NCBI GenBank assembly: GCA_038142525.1
Contig: JAYQKE010000015.1
Coordinates: forward strand, 620,001-684,000
Reading direction: 5' to 3'
DNA from: CAJQHK01 sp038142525
Lineage (GTDB): Bacteria > Pseudomonadota > Alphaproteobacteria > Rickettsiales > UBA1997
DNA: 64,000 nucleotides
Both the position numbers and the translations under genes were made by a program. Under the pieces are notes generated by a model that worked only from the letters and a program-made list of their open reading frames with translations, did no database searches and was not told the origin of the DNA. This document shows, in pieces, positions 1-11,346 of the stretch. Each line of letters opens with the position of its first letter. The first letter of the stretch is position 1.

Positions 1-2
1 TT

Positions 3-335
3 GCTGGCATCATATTTGGTCTTTTTGTTGGTAAACAAGTTGGTGTAATTGTGGCTGTAATATTAATTAATAAATTAAAAATTGTTTATTTCTTTAGGGG
101 CGCCAATGTTTTACAATTTTATGGCGTTGCTCTTTTAACTGGTATTGGCTTTACTATGAGTTTATTTATTGGTAATTTAGCTTTCAGCGATCCTGAAATA
201 TTAAATAAGGTAAGAATTGGTGTTATGGTTGGTTCAGCTATTTCGGCGATTATTGGCTCTATTTTGATTTATATTGGTACTAAAAAGATGCAAAAATTAC
301 AAGCCAGTAAACATCATAATATAGTTGCAAAATAA
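3..335 (+). CDS. nhaA: Na+/H+ antiporter NhaA, C-terminal part (5' truncated by window edge)
   Basis: Only the last 110 or so residues are in the window, and the reading frame is open from base 3. The segment carries a glycine-rich membrane helix with GLFVGKQVG, then the conserved block YGVALLTGIGFTMSLFIGNLAF, which is diagnostic for the last third of NhaA (inner-membrane sodium/proton antiporter, sodium and pH homeostasis). A final hydrophobic helix with AISAIIGSILIYIG precedes a short basic tail, as in the family. The TAA at 333-335 lies 4 bases before the secA ATG, so the two genes may be co-transcribed. Identity is from the conserved block and is secure. The N-terminal half cannot be assessed. 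Confidence 0.92.
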   Translation, partial: AGIIFGLFVGKQVGVIVAVILINKLKIVYFFRGANVLQFYGVALLTGIGFTMSLFIGNLAFSDPEILNKVRIGVMVGSAISAIIGSILIYIGTKKMQKLQASKHHNIVAK

Positions 336-339
336 AAAT

Positions 340-3038
340 ATGTTAAATTTTATTCTAAAGAAATTTTTTGGTTCGGTAAATGACCGTATAGTCAAATCCT
401 TTGATCCAATTATTAAAAAAATCAATTCTCTTGAAGACGAAATATCAAAATTATCAGATGAAGATCTGAAAAATAAAACTGAGTTTTTTAAAGGTGAATT
501 AAAAAATGGTAAGACTCTTGATGATATTTTACCAGAAGCCTTTGCTGTAGTTCGTGAGGCGGCTAAAAGGGTTCTGAATATGCGTCATTTTGATGTGCAG
601 CTAGTTGGAGGTATTATTTTACATCAAGGAAAAATTGCTGAGATGAAAACGGGTGAAGGTAAAACTCTGGTTTCAACTCTGCCATCATATCTTAACGCCC
701 TTTCTGGTAAATCGGTCCATATTGTAACAGTTAATGATTATCTTGCTAAAAGAGATTCCGCCTGGATGGGCCAAATTCACGAATTTTTAGGTTTAAAAGT
801 TGCTTGTATTACCAATGATGTAGACGATGAAGAGCGCAAAAAAATCTATCAGTCTGATATTGTTTATGCTACTAATAATGAATTGGGATTTGATTTTTTA
901 AGAGATAATATGAAATTTTCTCTTGATGATATGGTAACTCGTGGTCGTCACTTTGCCATTATTGATGAGGTTGACTCAATTTTAATTGATGAATCACGAA
1001 GCCCATTAATTATTTCTGGTCCAACTAATGATAATTCAACTCTTTATGAACAGGTTAATAAATTAATCCCAAAATTATCACAAGAAGACTATGAGATTGA
1101 AGAAAAATCACGCCATATTTTTCTAACAGAAACAGGGTCGGAGCATGCAGAATCAATTTTAAAAGAGCAGGGCCTGATTGAGAAGGAATCTTCTTTATTT
1201 GATATGGATAATATGACCATTATGCATCACTTTAACCAAGCTCTTAAGGCTCATAAATTATTTAAAAATAATAGTGATTATATTGTTAAAAATGGCAATT
1301 TGGTAATTATTGATGAATTTACTGGAAGGATGCAGGAAGGTAGAAGATTTTCAGATGGTTTACATCAAGCTCTTGAGTCTAAGGAAGGTTTGAGGGTAAA
1401 AAATGAAAATCAAACTCTGTCATCGATTACTTTTCAAAATTATTTTCGTCTTTATGATAAATTATCGGGTATGACCGGTACTGCCATTACTGAGGCTTCT
1501 GAATTTGAAGAAATTTATAATCTAAAAGTTGTTCAAGTGCCAACTCACAGAAAAATTAACAGAATTGATGAAGATGATGAGATTTATAAAAGCAAAGCTG
1601 AAAAATATAAGGCAATAGTTAAAGAAATTAAAGAATGTTATGAAAAGAAGCGACCAATTTTGGTTGGTACGGTGACTATTGAAAATTCTGAATCCTTATC
1701 CAAATTACTAAAAAAAGAAAAATTACCGCATCAAGTTTTAAATGCAAAATTTCATAGAGAAGAATCGAAAATTATTTCTCAAGCTGGTATTCCAGGGGCA
1801 ATTACCATTGCTACTAATATGTCAGGGCGTGGAACTGATATTATGCTTGGTGGTAATAGGGAGGCTTTTATTGAAGATTTAAAACAAAAAAAATTAACCA
1901 AGGCAAAATTACAAGAAAGAATTGATTTAATTGATAAAAAGATCAAGGAAGATAAAAAAATTGCCATTGAAGCTGGAGGGCTTTATGTTTTAGGAACGGA
2001 AAGACATGAAAGTAGAAGAATTGATAATCAATTGCGTGGCAGGTCAGGAAGGCAGGGAGATATTGGTAAATCTAAATTTTATCTATCATTGGAAGATGAT
2101 CTTATGCGTATCTTTGGTTCTGATAAATTAAAAGTTATTTTGTCAAGACTTGGGCTCAAAGATGATGAGGCGATTTTTCATCCATTAATTACAAAAACTT
2201 TGATCAGAGCGCAAAGAAAAGTTGAGGCTCATCATTTTGAAATTAGAAAAAATCTTTTGAAATATGATGATATAGTTAATGATCAGAGGAAAGAGATATT
2301 TAAAAGGAGAATGGATTTAATTAAATCAGAAGATTTAACTGATAATTTAAAAAAGGTTATTGATGATGTTAATCAGGATATAATTGGTAAGGCTATTCCA
2401 AAAAAATCTTATTTGGATAAATGGGATTTAGAATCGGTTGAGAAGGAGGCCTTAAGAATATATGGTTTACAATTAGATATAAAATCATTTTCTAAAAAGG
2501 AAGGGGTTACAGATGTTGAAATTTTGGATTATCTGAATGAGGAATCAGAAAAACTTATTGAGGCCAAGAAAAAAGAACATGGTGAGGAGATAGAAAAGCA
2601 ATTAAGGCGTCAGGTTTTTTTAATGACTTTAGATTATCAATGGAAAAATCATCTTTTAGCTCTTGATAAAATTAGAAATAATATTAATCTCAGAGCTTAT
2701 GCGGGAAAAGATCCTTTTATTGAATATAAGAGGGAGTCAGCTGAGTTATTCCAAAATATGATATATGATATTGAGGAGCAATCCTTAATTAGGATATCTC
2801 ATGCCAAACTGCAGGAGAAAGCTAGTGAAGAAGAAATCTTAGATAAATTTACACAATCATCAAGATTAGGAAAAAGAATCATAAATATTCTAGTGAATCT
2901 GTCGCATCTAGTAACCATCAAAAACCAAAAAATATTAAAAATAGTGACAAAGGCAAGTGGGCTAATATTGGTAGAAATGAAAAATGCCCTTGCGGTAGCG
3001 GTTTAAAATATAAACATTGTTGTGGAAAAATTACCTAA
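340..3038 (+). CDS. secA: Preprotein translocase ATPase SecA (one frameshift near the C-terminus)
   Basis: SecA is the ATPase that drives Sec-dependent export through SecYEG. The ATG at 340 is preferred over an upstream TTG at 325, because family proteins begin with a short helix such as MLNFILKKFFGS. Visible are the Walker A stretch TGEGKTL near residue 105, the DEVD-type Walker B near residue 207, the GMTGTA block, and NMSGRGTDIMLGG and RGRSGRQGD of the second helicase domain. The open frame runs off after about residue 845. The missing end is in the next frame: NIGRNEKCPCGSGLKYKHCC, the zinc-binding SEC-C tail, with stop at 3036-3038. Adding one A to the A5 run at 2871-2875 rejoins both parts. 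This is therefore an intact-looking gene with a 1-base homopolymer deletion, more likely a sequencing error than a pseudogene. Confidence 0.95.
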
Positions 3039-3045
3039 ATAAAAT

Positions 3046-5023
3046 ATGACTGACAAAAAAAGTAAAAAAGTGAGTAAAAATAAAAATTCTAAAAAAGAAA
3101 TAGAAAAAAATTTAGATATTAAAGATCAATATAAAGAGGATTTAAAGGCCTTAAATCCATCAACAAAAGAGCCAGATCCAGAACATAATGTTGAATCTCT
3201 TCGCCATTAAATTAAAAAAATTAATTGCTAGTGTTAAGTCAAAAGGCTATATCACTTTTGATAAAATTAATAAATATATTGAAAGTGAGGCCATAGATCC
3301 TGATAAGATTGAAAAGATTTTTGATATTTTATCAGAATTTAAAATTCAAATTGGAAAAAGAGTCAGATTATGATTCTAGATCTGAAGATGATGAAAAATC
3401 TCAAAAAAGGACCGAAGATTCAGTAAAAAATTATCTCAAATCAATGAGTAATCTCAAATTATTAACTCGTGAGAATGAGGTTGAGATTGCCATGAGAATC
3501 GAAACCAGTAGGAATAAAGTTATAGCAACGCTTTGTTCGACACCAGTTGTAATGAAATATTTTATTGATTGGTATGATGGCTTATCTGGTGGTAATTTGC
3601 TTCTTAGAGATATTATCAGAATTGATGAAACTTATAATTCTGAATTGGAAGAAATGTTAAAAACCAGCGATCAAAATGCTAATAATAATGATATTATTAT
3701 TGATAGTGATCTTGGTATTTTAGAAGATGAAGAACAAGAGGATGAGGGTTTATATGGTGAAGATGATGATTTTGACTCAATTACCTCCTTCGTTTCTATG
3801 GAAAGGATCTTGATGCCAAAAATGTTAGATCTTTTAAAGAAAATTTCTGATTTTTCAGAAACTATTTTAAAAAAATTAGAATCAGAAGGTTATGATAAAT
3901 TATATAATGAGAAAAAAAATAAAAAATTAATTGACAACCTTGATGAATTAACAAAAGAAATTAATTTTAATGATGATTTAATTAAGTCTTTATTTGATCA
4001 ATTATCAGAAATTGATGATGAAATTAGAGGTAATGAAATTACTCTATTAAGATTATTTACATCATATGGTATTGAAAGAACATATTTCTTAAAAAAATAT
4101 AAAACTTTTGAAGAAGATAAATGGTTAAAACAAATAAAATCTTTGAAAGATAAGAAGATTGAAAAATGTTTTGATGAGAAGGAGGATGAAATTATTAAGG
4201 TTAGAAACAAAATTCTAGAATTAATTAAATTAACTGGTTTACCATTAGTTAAATTCCGTCAAGTTATTTCTACTATTAGACAAGGTCAAAGAGAAGAGAG
4301 TAAAGCTAAAAAGGAGATGATAAAAGCCAATTTAAGATTGGTTGTTTCAATTGCTAAAAAATATACTAATAGAGGTTTGCAATTTTTGGATTTAATTCAG
4401 GAGGGTAATATTGGCCTGATGAAAGCGGTTGATAAATTTGAATATAAAAGGGGTTATAAATTCTCTACTTACGCTACCTGGTGGATTAGACAAGCTATTA
4501 CTAGAGCAATTTCTGATCAATCTAAAATGATTAGATCACCAATTCATATTAATGAAGGTTTGAATCAAATTCTTAAAACTCAAAAGAAAATGATTCAAAA
4601 AAACCAAAGGGAACCAACCGTAGAAGAGATTGCCAAGGAGCTTTATATGTCTGTTGATAGGGTTAGAAAAATTCTTAAAACTTCAAAAGATCCTGTTAGT
4701 TTAGAAACTCCTCTTTCTGGTGATGATGAAAGTATTTTGGGTGATTTTATTGAAGATAAGGTCGCAATTTCTCCGAATGATCCGCAACTTATGGTAAATT
4801 AAAAGAGGCTGCAACTCAAATTTTATCAACCTTAACTCCAAGAGAGGAGAGGGTAATTAGAATGAGATTTGGTATTGGTATGGTTACAGATCATACTTTG
4901 GAAGAGGTTGGAAGACAATTTTCAGTTACTAGAGAAAGGATTAGGCAGATTGAGGCCAAGGCTTTATTAAAATTAAAGCATCCAACTAGGTCTAGGACCC
5001 TAAAAACCTTCTTCGATAACTAG
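3046..5023 (+). CDS. rpoD: Primary sigma factor RpoD (three apparent frameshifts)
   Basis: Housekeeping sigma-70 factor for promoter recognition by RNA polymerase. The ATG at 3046 opens a lysine-rich leader. Region 1.1 (LIASVKSKGYITFDKINKY), region 1.2, the long acidic non-conserved region, region 2 (DLIQEGNIGLMKAVDKFEYK, then YATWWIRQAITRAI, about 4388-4510), region 3 and region 4 (FSVTRERIRQIEAKAL, about 4919-4966) follow in family order. They are spread over frames. Breaks fall near 3207-3208 (one extra T), in the A run at 3355-3359 (one extra A) and at 4799-4800 (one T missing). Removing or adding those single bases gives one continuous protein ending LKTFFDN at TAG 5021-5023. Three breaks in an indispensable gene with perfectly kept motifs argue for sequence error. 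It lies 7 bp after secA. Confidence 0.93.
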
Positions 5024-5051
5024 TACCAATTATCATTAAAAAATAAACAAT

Positions 5052-5076
5052 ATAACAAGATATTTTTTCTTGTTAT
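5052..5076 (+). terminator. Hairpin downstream of rpoD, probable terminator
   Basis: An 8-bp inverted repeat (ATAACAAG and CTTGTTAT) encloses a 9-base T-rich loop, 29 bases after the rpoD stop. There is no clean T tract after the stem (TTGTAAAAAAT follows), so intrinsic termination is only a suggestion. The right half of the hairpin belongs to a longer repeat shared with the region after rpoH. Confidence 0.4.
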
Positions 5077-5125
5077 TTGTAAAAAATGAGATCAATATAC
5101 CCATATTGCGTCATAGCTTTTTGCT
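5061..5125 (+). repeat. About 65-bp repeat copy 1, downstream of rpoD
   Basis: About 65 bases here match the stretch at 6696-6760 downstream of rpoH with only a handful of differences. The shared core includes CTTGTTATTTGTAAAAAATG and then CAATATA followed by CCATATT. A weaker third match (CAAGATATTTTT, ten or so different bases, GTAAAAAATGAGA) lies upstream of purQ around 58495-58530. The remaining part of the gap between rpoD and the next gene (5126-5340) shows no other feature that I can support. Confidence 0.6.
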
Positions 5126-5340
5126 AATAATAAGGAAAAAGATAAAGCTAGATTATTTATTTTGTTGCGCTCTTATGTAGATTTGACTATATTACAGTTG
5201 CAAAAAAATAAAATGCCTAAAGTTTGTTTGTAAAAGCGTTTTACGTGATATCGATTATTAAGATTGGAAATGATTTTAAGATAGAAAATGGCGTAATATC
5301 ATTTATCAATTTGTAAAAATTTCTTAATAAAGATTTGGTT

Positions 5341-5694
5341 ATGTTTAGATCTGCAGAAAGATTATATAATATTTATAGAAAAAAGGGAGGTGATCATAAT
5401 ATTGATGATATCGAAATTATAGAAGATAAAATTAATTATAATGCTCTATTTTTTGGTTTTTTCTGGTTATTATATAACAAAATTTGGATCAAGGGTGCAA
5501 TAATTACTGCAATATCAATTATATTGATGATATTTAACCTTCCATTTCTTAGTATTATACTTTCTTTCTTTATTGCTATTAATGCTAATATTTGGATGGA
5601 AGAAAAATTGCAAAAAGATGGATATATTCAAGAAGTTGCAATTATTGAAGCTAGTGAATTACATGCTCTTAAAATATATAATAGCCAATTCTAG
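5341..5694 (+). CDS. DUF2628-family small membrane protein
   Basis: A protein of about 117 residues. I chose the ATG at 5341 over a TTG two codons upstream. The N-terminal part RLYNIYRKKGGDH resembles the short soluble start of alphaproteobacterial DUF2628 proteins. It is followed by NALFFGFFWLLYNKIWIKG, which is the signature of that family, and by one or two further hydrophobic segments (about residues 55-80). The C-terminal piece LQKDGYIQEVAIIEASELHA is the usual polar tail. Function is unknown; the family is predicted to sit in the inner membrane. It stands alone between the two sigma-factor genes. Family assignment is by motif memory. Confidence 0.65.
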   Translation: MFRSAERLYNIYRKKGGDHNIDDIEIIEDKINYNALFFGFFWLLYNKIWIKGAIITAISIILMIFNLPFLSIILSFFIAINANIWMEEKLQKDGYIQEVAIIEASELHALKIYNSQF

Positions 5695-5763
5695 GCTTTA
5701 AAGCACGGTATTAGACCTTTTGGTGAGTGGTCAGATGTTTGTTTATAAATTTATCCTATTACT

Positions 5764-6630
5764 ATGACTGAGTTAATATTATCCTCAAATCACATATCAA
5801 GTAATTTTGAATTAAATTTTTCAAGATATTTACAAGAAATACAAAAATTTCCAATTTTGGAAAAAGATCAAGAATATGATCTTGCTTTGAAGGTTGTAAA
5901 AGAAAATGATAAAGAAGTTGCTAAGATATTAATTCAAAGTCATTTACGATTAGTAGCTAAAATGGCTTTTCAATTTAAAAAATACGGTCTGACAATTTCT
6001 GATTTAGTGTCCGAAGGGAATTTAGGTTTAATACAAGCTGTTAAAAAATTTGATCCTTTGAAGGGTTTTAGATTTTCAACTTATGCTATGCTTTGGATTA
6101 AGGCCTATATTCAAGATTTTATTTTAAGATCTTGGTCTTTGGTTAAGATTGGTACTAATGTTGCTCAAAAAAAACTTTTCTTTAATTTACATAAGATAAA
6201 AAAAACTCTTGGCATTGAGAATGATGATTCTATTTCAGTTGATGATGTTAAACTTATTTCTAATGATTTAAATGTGTCTGAGAAGGAGGTTGTTAATATG
6301 AATAACCGTCTTTATAATAATGATTCTTCTTTAAATAATATTATTTCGGAAGATGGGGCAGAAATAGGTGAATTTATCGAGTCAGGCGATATATTGCCCG
6401 AGGAACAGGCTATAAATAATCAAGAAATTAAGAGGAGAAATAATTTGGTTAATGAAGCGATTAAATTATTAAATGAAAGAGAGAGAGATATTTTTGTGAA
6501 GAGAAATTTGTTAGAAAAAGCAGTTACTTTATCAAAATTGAGTGATATTTATAATATTTCAAGAGAAAGGGTTAGGCAGATAGAGTCTGGTGCTATCAAG
6601 AAAATCAAAAAACATATTTTTGGGAATTAA
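5764..6630 (+). CDS. rpoH: Heat-shock sigma factor RpoH (sigma-32)
   Basis: 288 residues, the typical length for RpoH. Region 2 is clear: HLRLVAKMAFQFKKYGL, DLVSEGNLGLIQAVKKFD, and FSTYAMLWIKAYIQDFILRSW. The RpoH box QKKLFFNLHKIKK follows near residues 135-147; it separates sigma-32 from other group factors and takes part in core binding and FtsH turnover. Region 4 ends with YNISRERVRQIESGAIKKIK, a helix-turn-helix for -35 recognition. RpoH directs transcription of chaperones and proteases in heat shock. The start ATG at 5764 gives the normal N-terminus. It is a monocistronic unit with more than 100 bp free at its 3' side. Confidence 0.95.
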   Translation: MTELILSSNHISSNFELNFSRYLQEIQKFPILEKDQEYDLALKVVKENDKEVAKILIQSHLRLVAKMAFQFKKYGLTISDLVSEGNLGLIQAVKKFDPLKGFRFSTYAMLWIKAYIQDFILRSWSLVKIGTNVAQKKLFFNLHKIKKTLGIENDDSISVDDVKLISNDLNVSEKEVVNMNNRLYNNDSSLNNIISEDGAEIGEFIESGDILPEEQAINNQEIKRRNNLVNEAIKLLNERERDIFVKRNLLEKAVTLSKLSDIYNISRERVRQIESGAIKKIKKHIFGN

Positions 6631-6695
6631 ATTAGGCTTATACCACATCTTTAAAGTAATTCTTTACTTAAAAAAATAAATATTTTGAAGTAAAA

Positions 6696-6760
6696 TATTT
6701 CTTCTTGTTATTTGTAAAAAATGAGGGCAATATATCCATATTATCCAAGGCTTTTTACTT
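6696..6760 (+). repeat. About 65-bp repeat copy 2, downstream of rpoH
   Basis: Nearly the same sequence as 5061-5125 after rpoD (shared CTTGTTATTTGTAAAAAATG core and CCATATT). Both copies lie in the gap after a sigma-factor gene and before an unrelated gene, here argB. It could be a dispersed intergenic repeat, a terminator remnant or a promoter module. Nothing in the sequence decides among these. The rest of 6631-6850 is plain AT-rich spacer. Confidence 0.6.
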
Positions 6761-6850
6761 AAATATATTTTTCTAAGTAAGGGGTTGCAATTCAAAGAAT
6801 TGTATAATTTTTATCTCAATATTAATATTTGTTCCAAATTTATATTTATA

Positions 6851-7789
6851 ATGACTGAAGAAAATAATTTAGGTTATGATTTAACATTACAACAATTAGA
6901 TAGCGATTCTGATTGGTTGTCGAGAGCTGAAATATTATGCCAAGCCTTACCTTTTTTAAGAAAATTTTCCGACCAAACATTTGTTATTAAAATTGGCGGT
7001 GCAGCTATGGCTAATGATGCAAATATTAAAAAATTTGCCGAAGATGTTGTTTTGCTGAAAAAATCTGGAATTAATATTGTTATTGTTCACGGTGGCGGAC
7101 CTCAAATAGGTAAGATGCTAGAAAAATTAAAAGTTAAAACTAGCTTTGTTAATGGCTTAAGAGTTACTTGTAAGGATTCTGTGGAGATTGTTGAGATGGT
7201 TCTTTCGGGATCAATTAACAAGATGATTGTTAGTCATATTAATTCAGTTGGAGGTTTGGCTTTTGGTATTTCAGGTAAAGATGCTAATTTAATTAAGGTA
7301 AAAAAATTGATAAAGGTAGAGAAAGATAATGATTCTAATATCGATAAAATTCTTAATTTAGGTTATGTTGGTAGTCCGGAATATATTAATACTGATATTT
7401 TGGAATTTTTTGATAATTCCGATATTATTCCGGTCATTGCACCGATTGGCGTCGATGAGGAAGGTAATACCTATAATATCAATGCTGATACTGTAGCTGG
7501 AGCAATTGCTAGTACATTATCTGCAACCAAATTGGTGATGCTAAGTGATGTTGATGGTATTAAATTGCCAAATGGTGAATTGGTTAGTCATTTAACAGCA
7601 GATGTGGCTGAAAAATTAATAGAAGATGGCATTATTAATAAGGGTATGATTCCCAAGGTTAGAACTTGTATTGATGCCTTGGAGAATTCTGTAGAATATG
7701 TTCATATTCTTAATGGCTCAAAAGACCATATCTTATTAATGGAGATATTTACTGAAAGTGGTGCTGGTACCATGATATTTAGAGAATAG
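6851..7789 (+). CDS. argB: N-acetylglutamate kinase ArgB
   Basis: Second step of arginine synthesis: ATP-dependent phosphorylation of N-acetyl-L-glutamate in the cytosol. The amino acid kinase fold is marked by VIKIGGAAMA near residue 45, the glycine-rich VHGGGPQIG for phosphate binding, GLRVT, the substrate loop NINADTVAGAIAS and KLVMLSDVDGI. The C-terminal GMIPKVRTCIDAL is typical of ArgB. The frame is open further upstream, but the ATG at 6851 gives the alphaproteobacterial N-terminus (RAEILCQALPFLRKF before the kinase core). No other arginine gene is in the window. It is followed 15 bp later by an AsmA-like gene. Confidence 0.95.
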   Translation: MTEENNLGYDLTLQQLDSDSDWLSRAEILCQALPFLRKFSDQTFVIKIGGAAMANDANIKKFAEDVVLLKKSGINIVIVHGGGPQIGKMLEKLKVKTSFVNGLRVTCKDSVEIVEMVLSGSINKMIVSHINSVGGLAFGISGKDANLIKVKKLIKVEKDNDSNIDKILNLGYVGSPEYINTDILEFFDNSDIIPVIAPIGVDEEGNTYNINADTVAGAIASTLSATKLVMLSDVDGIKLPNGELVSHLTADVAEKLIEDGIINKGMIPKVRTCIDALENSVEYVHILNGSKDHILLMEIFTESGAGTMIFRE

Positions 7790-7804
7790 AATATAATAAT
7801 CTAG

Positions 7805-10560
7805 ATGAATTTCTTATTTAAAATAATTATATTATTGCTATCAATATTGATGGCTATATTGATTATTTTACCTTCTCTTATTGAATCAAAATCAGTTCAG
7901 ATAGAAATACAAAATAAGTTAACTGCAAAATTCCAAACAAATATCGATATAAAATCTGATATTGATATATCTTTTTTCCCTAGGCCAAAAATTACTATAA
8001 AAGATGTTGATGCTAATAATTTAACTACAGAAGATGGTTATATAGATATTAATTTTAGCTCTATTGATTTTATACCTTCAATATTTTTCTTTTTGATTCT
8101 TTTGAAATTAAGGAGGTAAGATTTAACGGAGTTAATGCTAATTATATTATTTCTTATGAGGAAAAATTACCAACTAAAGAAGAGTTAACTTATATACCTA
8201 GTGTTAAGAAAGATTCTATTGCCAGTAAAATCTTTAATTTTAATTCTTTGGATCGGGATATTTTTGATTTAAGAAATATTGGAGATGTAATATTTACTAA
8301 TTCCAAATTATCCATAACCGATATTAATGGTTCTACATATTCAAATTATAAGAATTTATATATTAAATTGGACTCCGATCTTGATAATGGTAAAATTTAT
8401 GCTAATGGTTCATTTATTTCCGATGATATACCAACATTCTTTAATTTAGATATTTCAACTGATGCTAATGATGTATCAACTTTAGAGGTTGGTTCACCAA
8501 TTTTACAAGCTAATATTTCTGGTAAATTTTTTGATACAAAAGATTTAAGTATTACAAAATCCAATTTTGATGGTACGATTAACTTATCAATATCAAATCT
8601 GAAATTATTATTAGATAAATATTTTTCTCAAAAAAGTTTAATATTTAGAAATATCAATAATACAGAAGATATCAAAATTTCTTCTAATCTTTTTATTAAG
8701 GATGGCATAATAAATATTGAAAATATCAATATAGATTCAAAAATTATCAATGGTTCTGGTGAGATAATTGCCAATCCAAATGATGAAAATAAATTAATTG
8801 AAGCTAAATTATTGATAGGTTATTTAAATTTTGATGATTTATGGCTTGGAAAATTTCAGCCAATTAAAGATGATTATTTAAAAGAGGCAATTATATCTAT
8901 TAGCAATAATTTTAATAATTTGTCAAATATTGATTATCAAAAATTTCCAAAATTAGATATGTCGATTTTTGGTTTATTGCCTAAGTCCCATATTAATATT
9001 AAGGAGTTAAAATATCAGGATCAACTATTACAAGATGTCATAATATCTCTATCAGCAAAAAATAAAAATCAGATTGAATTAGAAAATTTTGAATTGAATT
9101 TGCAAAATGATTCAAAGTTACAAATTACTGGTCTCATAGAAAATATTGGATCTTTGGTGAAGTTAGATGGGAATTTAAATTTAGATAGTAGTAATTTACG
9201 TAATGTTGTAGATTTGTCAAATATTTCAATAGATGATGTCAAAGAAGATTCGTTAAAATCTTTAAAAGCAAACTCAAAAATTTTAATATTACCAAATACA
9301 GTAATTTTAAAAGAAATTAGGGCAGTTTTAGATAATAATTCTATCATTTCCGGTGATTTATCGGTTAAGGAAGGTACTGATATATTAAATGCTAATTATA
9401 ATCTAAATTTCAATCAATTGAAGTTAGAGGATTATTTTTCTAATAATTATTTTAATAAATTTATTAAGGGTAATAGTTTTTTAAAGAATTTTATTGGCTT
9501 AAATAATATTGATGTAAATCATAAAATAGCATTAAAATTTGGTAATTTATCATATAATGATTTTTATCTTAGTAACCAATCTTTTGATATCAATATAGGT
9601 CGAGGTACAATTAATATTCCATTATTACTAATTAAACATAAGGAAAATAATAATATTATAAAATTTTATTTAGATGTTTATTCCCCGATTCCAGTTTTAA
9701 ATTTTACTTTAAACTCTAATTATCTATCAATTAATAATATTAATAACAATTTTTCATCTGATAAATTTAATTCAAATTTTCTGAATTATTTTTTCGATTT
9801 TCCATCTCTTGGTGGTTTTGATGGTAATATTAATATTGATATAAAAAATTTAAATTTAGAAGGTTTAAAGATGCAAAAGTTTGATCTCAGAGCTCCTTTT
9901 AAGGAGGGGATAATTAATATAGAGAAAGCAACGGCAGAGATATTTGGTGGAAAAATTAATGTTTTGGGGGATATAGTTTTAGGTAAACAAAAAAGATTGA
10001 ATAACTCATTTCAATTAACAGAAATTTCAAATTCAGCTTTATTAAAGAGTTTATTTAATATTAATAATATTGATTCAAAATCTAACATTAGCGGTGTTAT
10101 TACTAGCTATGCTAAAAATAGGGAAGAATTTTATGATAATCTTAGCTTGAAGGTTAATTTTATTTCTTCGGGAGTAACTATTGCAAAATATGGTATTGGA
10201 AATTTATTAAGAAAAATTAATAAAAATATAAAAATAAAAAATGCCGAAGATGTTGTTTTATCTGATTCTTCAAAGACCTATTTTAAGAAAATTACAGGTA
10301 ATTTAGATATTAAATCTAGTAAAAAGAAAAGAGATGTTTATATTTCTACAAAATCCCTTGGTTTAAATACCATTACTAATGGTTTTATTGATTTAAAAAG
10401 TAATAAATTGAATTTAAATCATAATGCGGTATTAATGGTTGTCAAAAGAGGTAGGAAACCTTTGCCATTAAGATTCGCACTTAATGCATCAGGTTCAGCT
10501 GATAATTTAAGATTGTCGCCAAATTTTGGTCAAATTAACCAATATTTAAAAATTCAGTGA
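7805..10560 (+). CDS. AsmA-family outer-membrane assembly/transport protein (one frameshift)
   Basis: A long protein of about 918 residues with one N-terminal membrane anchor (LFKIIILLLSILMAILIIL) and a large periplasmic part of repeated beta-strand units. AsmA-like proteins are bridge-type lipid transfer proteins linking inner and outer membranes. The AsmA start pattern is visible: FFPRPKITIKDVDANN after the anchor. The C-terminus (LRFALNASGSADNLRLSPNF) matches the AsmA tail. The first frame stops at 8119 and the protein continues from FFDSFEIKEVRFNGV in the next frame. One extra T in the T5 run at 8090-8094 repairs it. The protein is rich in Asn, Ile and Ser because of base composition. It overlaps the panB start. 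Confidence 0.8.
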
Positions 10561-11342
10561 AGATAGAAAATTTACTAAAAAAGAAAAAAGATCATGCAGC
10601 TTTGGTATGTATTTCTGCCCATAGTTACCCAATGGCTAAGATAATTGATAAATTTTGTGATATCATATTAGTTGGAGATTCGGTTGCAACTACCATATAT
10701 GGTATGGAAGATACTTTGTCAGTTTCAATGGATATGATGATTAATCATGGCAAGGCAGTAAAAAGAGCTGTTAAAGATTCTTTTTTAGTCGTAGATATGC
10801 CTTTTGGCTCTTATGAATCATCAAAAGATCAGGCGCTTGAAAATGCTGAAAAAATTCTTCTTGAGACAAATTGTGATGCTATTAAGATTGAAACTGATGC
10901 GAAGATGATAGAAACAGTAGAATATTTAACAAAAAATGATATTAATGTTATGGGTCACATTGGATTAATGCCGCAACATATAAAAAAATATGGTGGTTAT
11001 AAATATCAGGGCCTTAATCAAGATTCTGCCGATCAGATTCTGGAAAATGCTCGGGCTTTAGAGGATTCTGGAGCTTTTTCATTTGTGATAGAGGCAGTTC
11101 CAGCCAGTCTTGCTGATTTAATTACTCAAAATTCCAAATTAATTACCATAGGAATAGGCGCTTCAAAATCTTGTGATGGTCAAATTTTGGTTATCGATGA
11201 TCTTTTAGGTTTAAATGATGGATTTTCACCAAAATTTCTTAAAAAATATCATAATTTGTCTAAGGAGGTTGAAAATTCAGTTCAAAAATTCCAAAATGAA
11301 GTTAGGGAAAGGAAATTCCCTTTTGACAATAATATCATTTAA
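10557..11342 (+). CDS. panB: Ketopantoate hydroxymethyltransferase PanB
   Basis: First committed step of pantothenate (coenzyme A) synthesis: transfer of a hydroxymethyl group from methylene-tetrahydrofolate to 2-oxoisovalerate. 261 residues. The metal- and substrate-binding motif VGDSVATTIYG lies near residue 40. VDMPFGSYESSKDQAL, KIETD, MGHIGLMPQHIKKYGGYK and FVIEAVPASLADLIT are all typical of PanB. The start is a GTG at 10557 that overlaps the TGA of the AsmA gene, implying translational coupling. No panC, panD or ilv genes are nearby. The classical VGDSLG is here VGDSVA, a mild change. The assignment is firm. Confidence 0.93.
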   Translation: MKIENLLKKKKDHAALVCISAHSYPMAKIIDKFCDIILVGDSVATTIYGMEDTLSVSMDMMINHGKAVKRAVKDSFLVVDMPFGSYESSKDQALENAEKILLETNCDAIKIETDAKMIETVEYLTKNDINVMGHIGLMPQHIKKYGGYKYQGLNQDSADQILENARALEDSGAFSFVIEAVPASLADLITQNSKLITIGIGASKSCDGQILVIDDLLGLNDGFSPKFLKKYHNLSKEVENSVQKFQNEVRERKFPFDNNII

Positions 11343-11346
11343 GCTG

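Noticed and set aside
6785..6850. Upstream extension of argB
   Set aside because: The in-frame upstream part starts at a non-ATG codon and encodes residues unlike any ArgB N-terminus; the ATG at 6851 fits the family.
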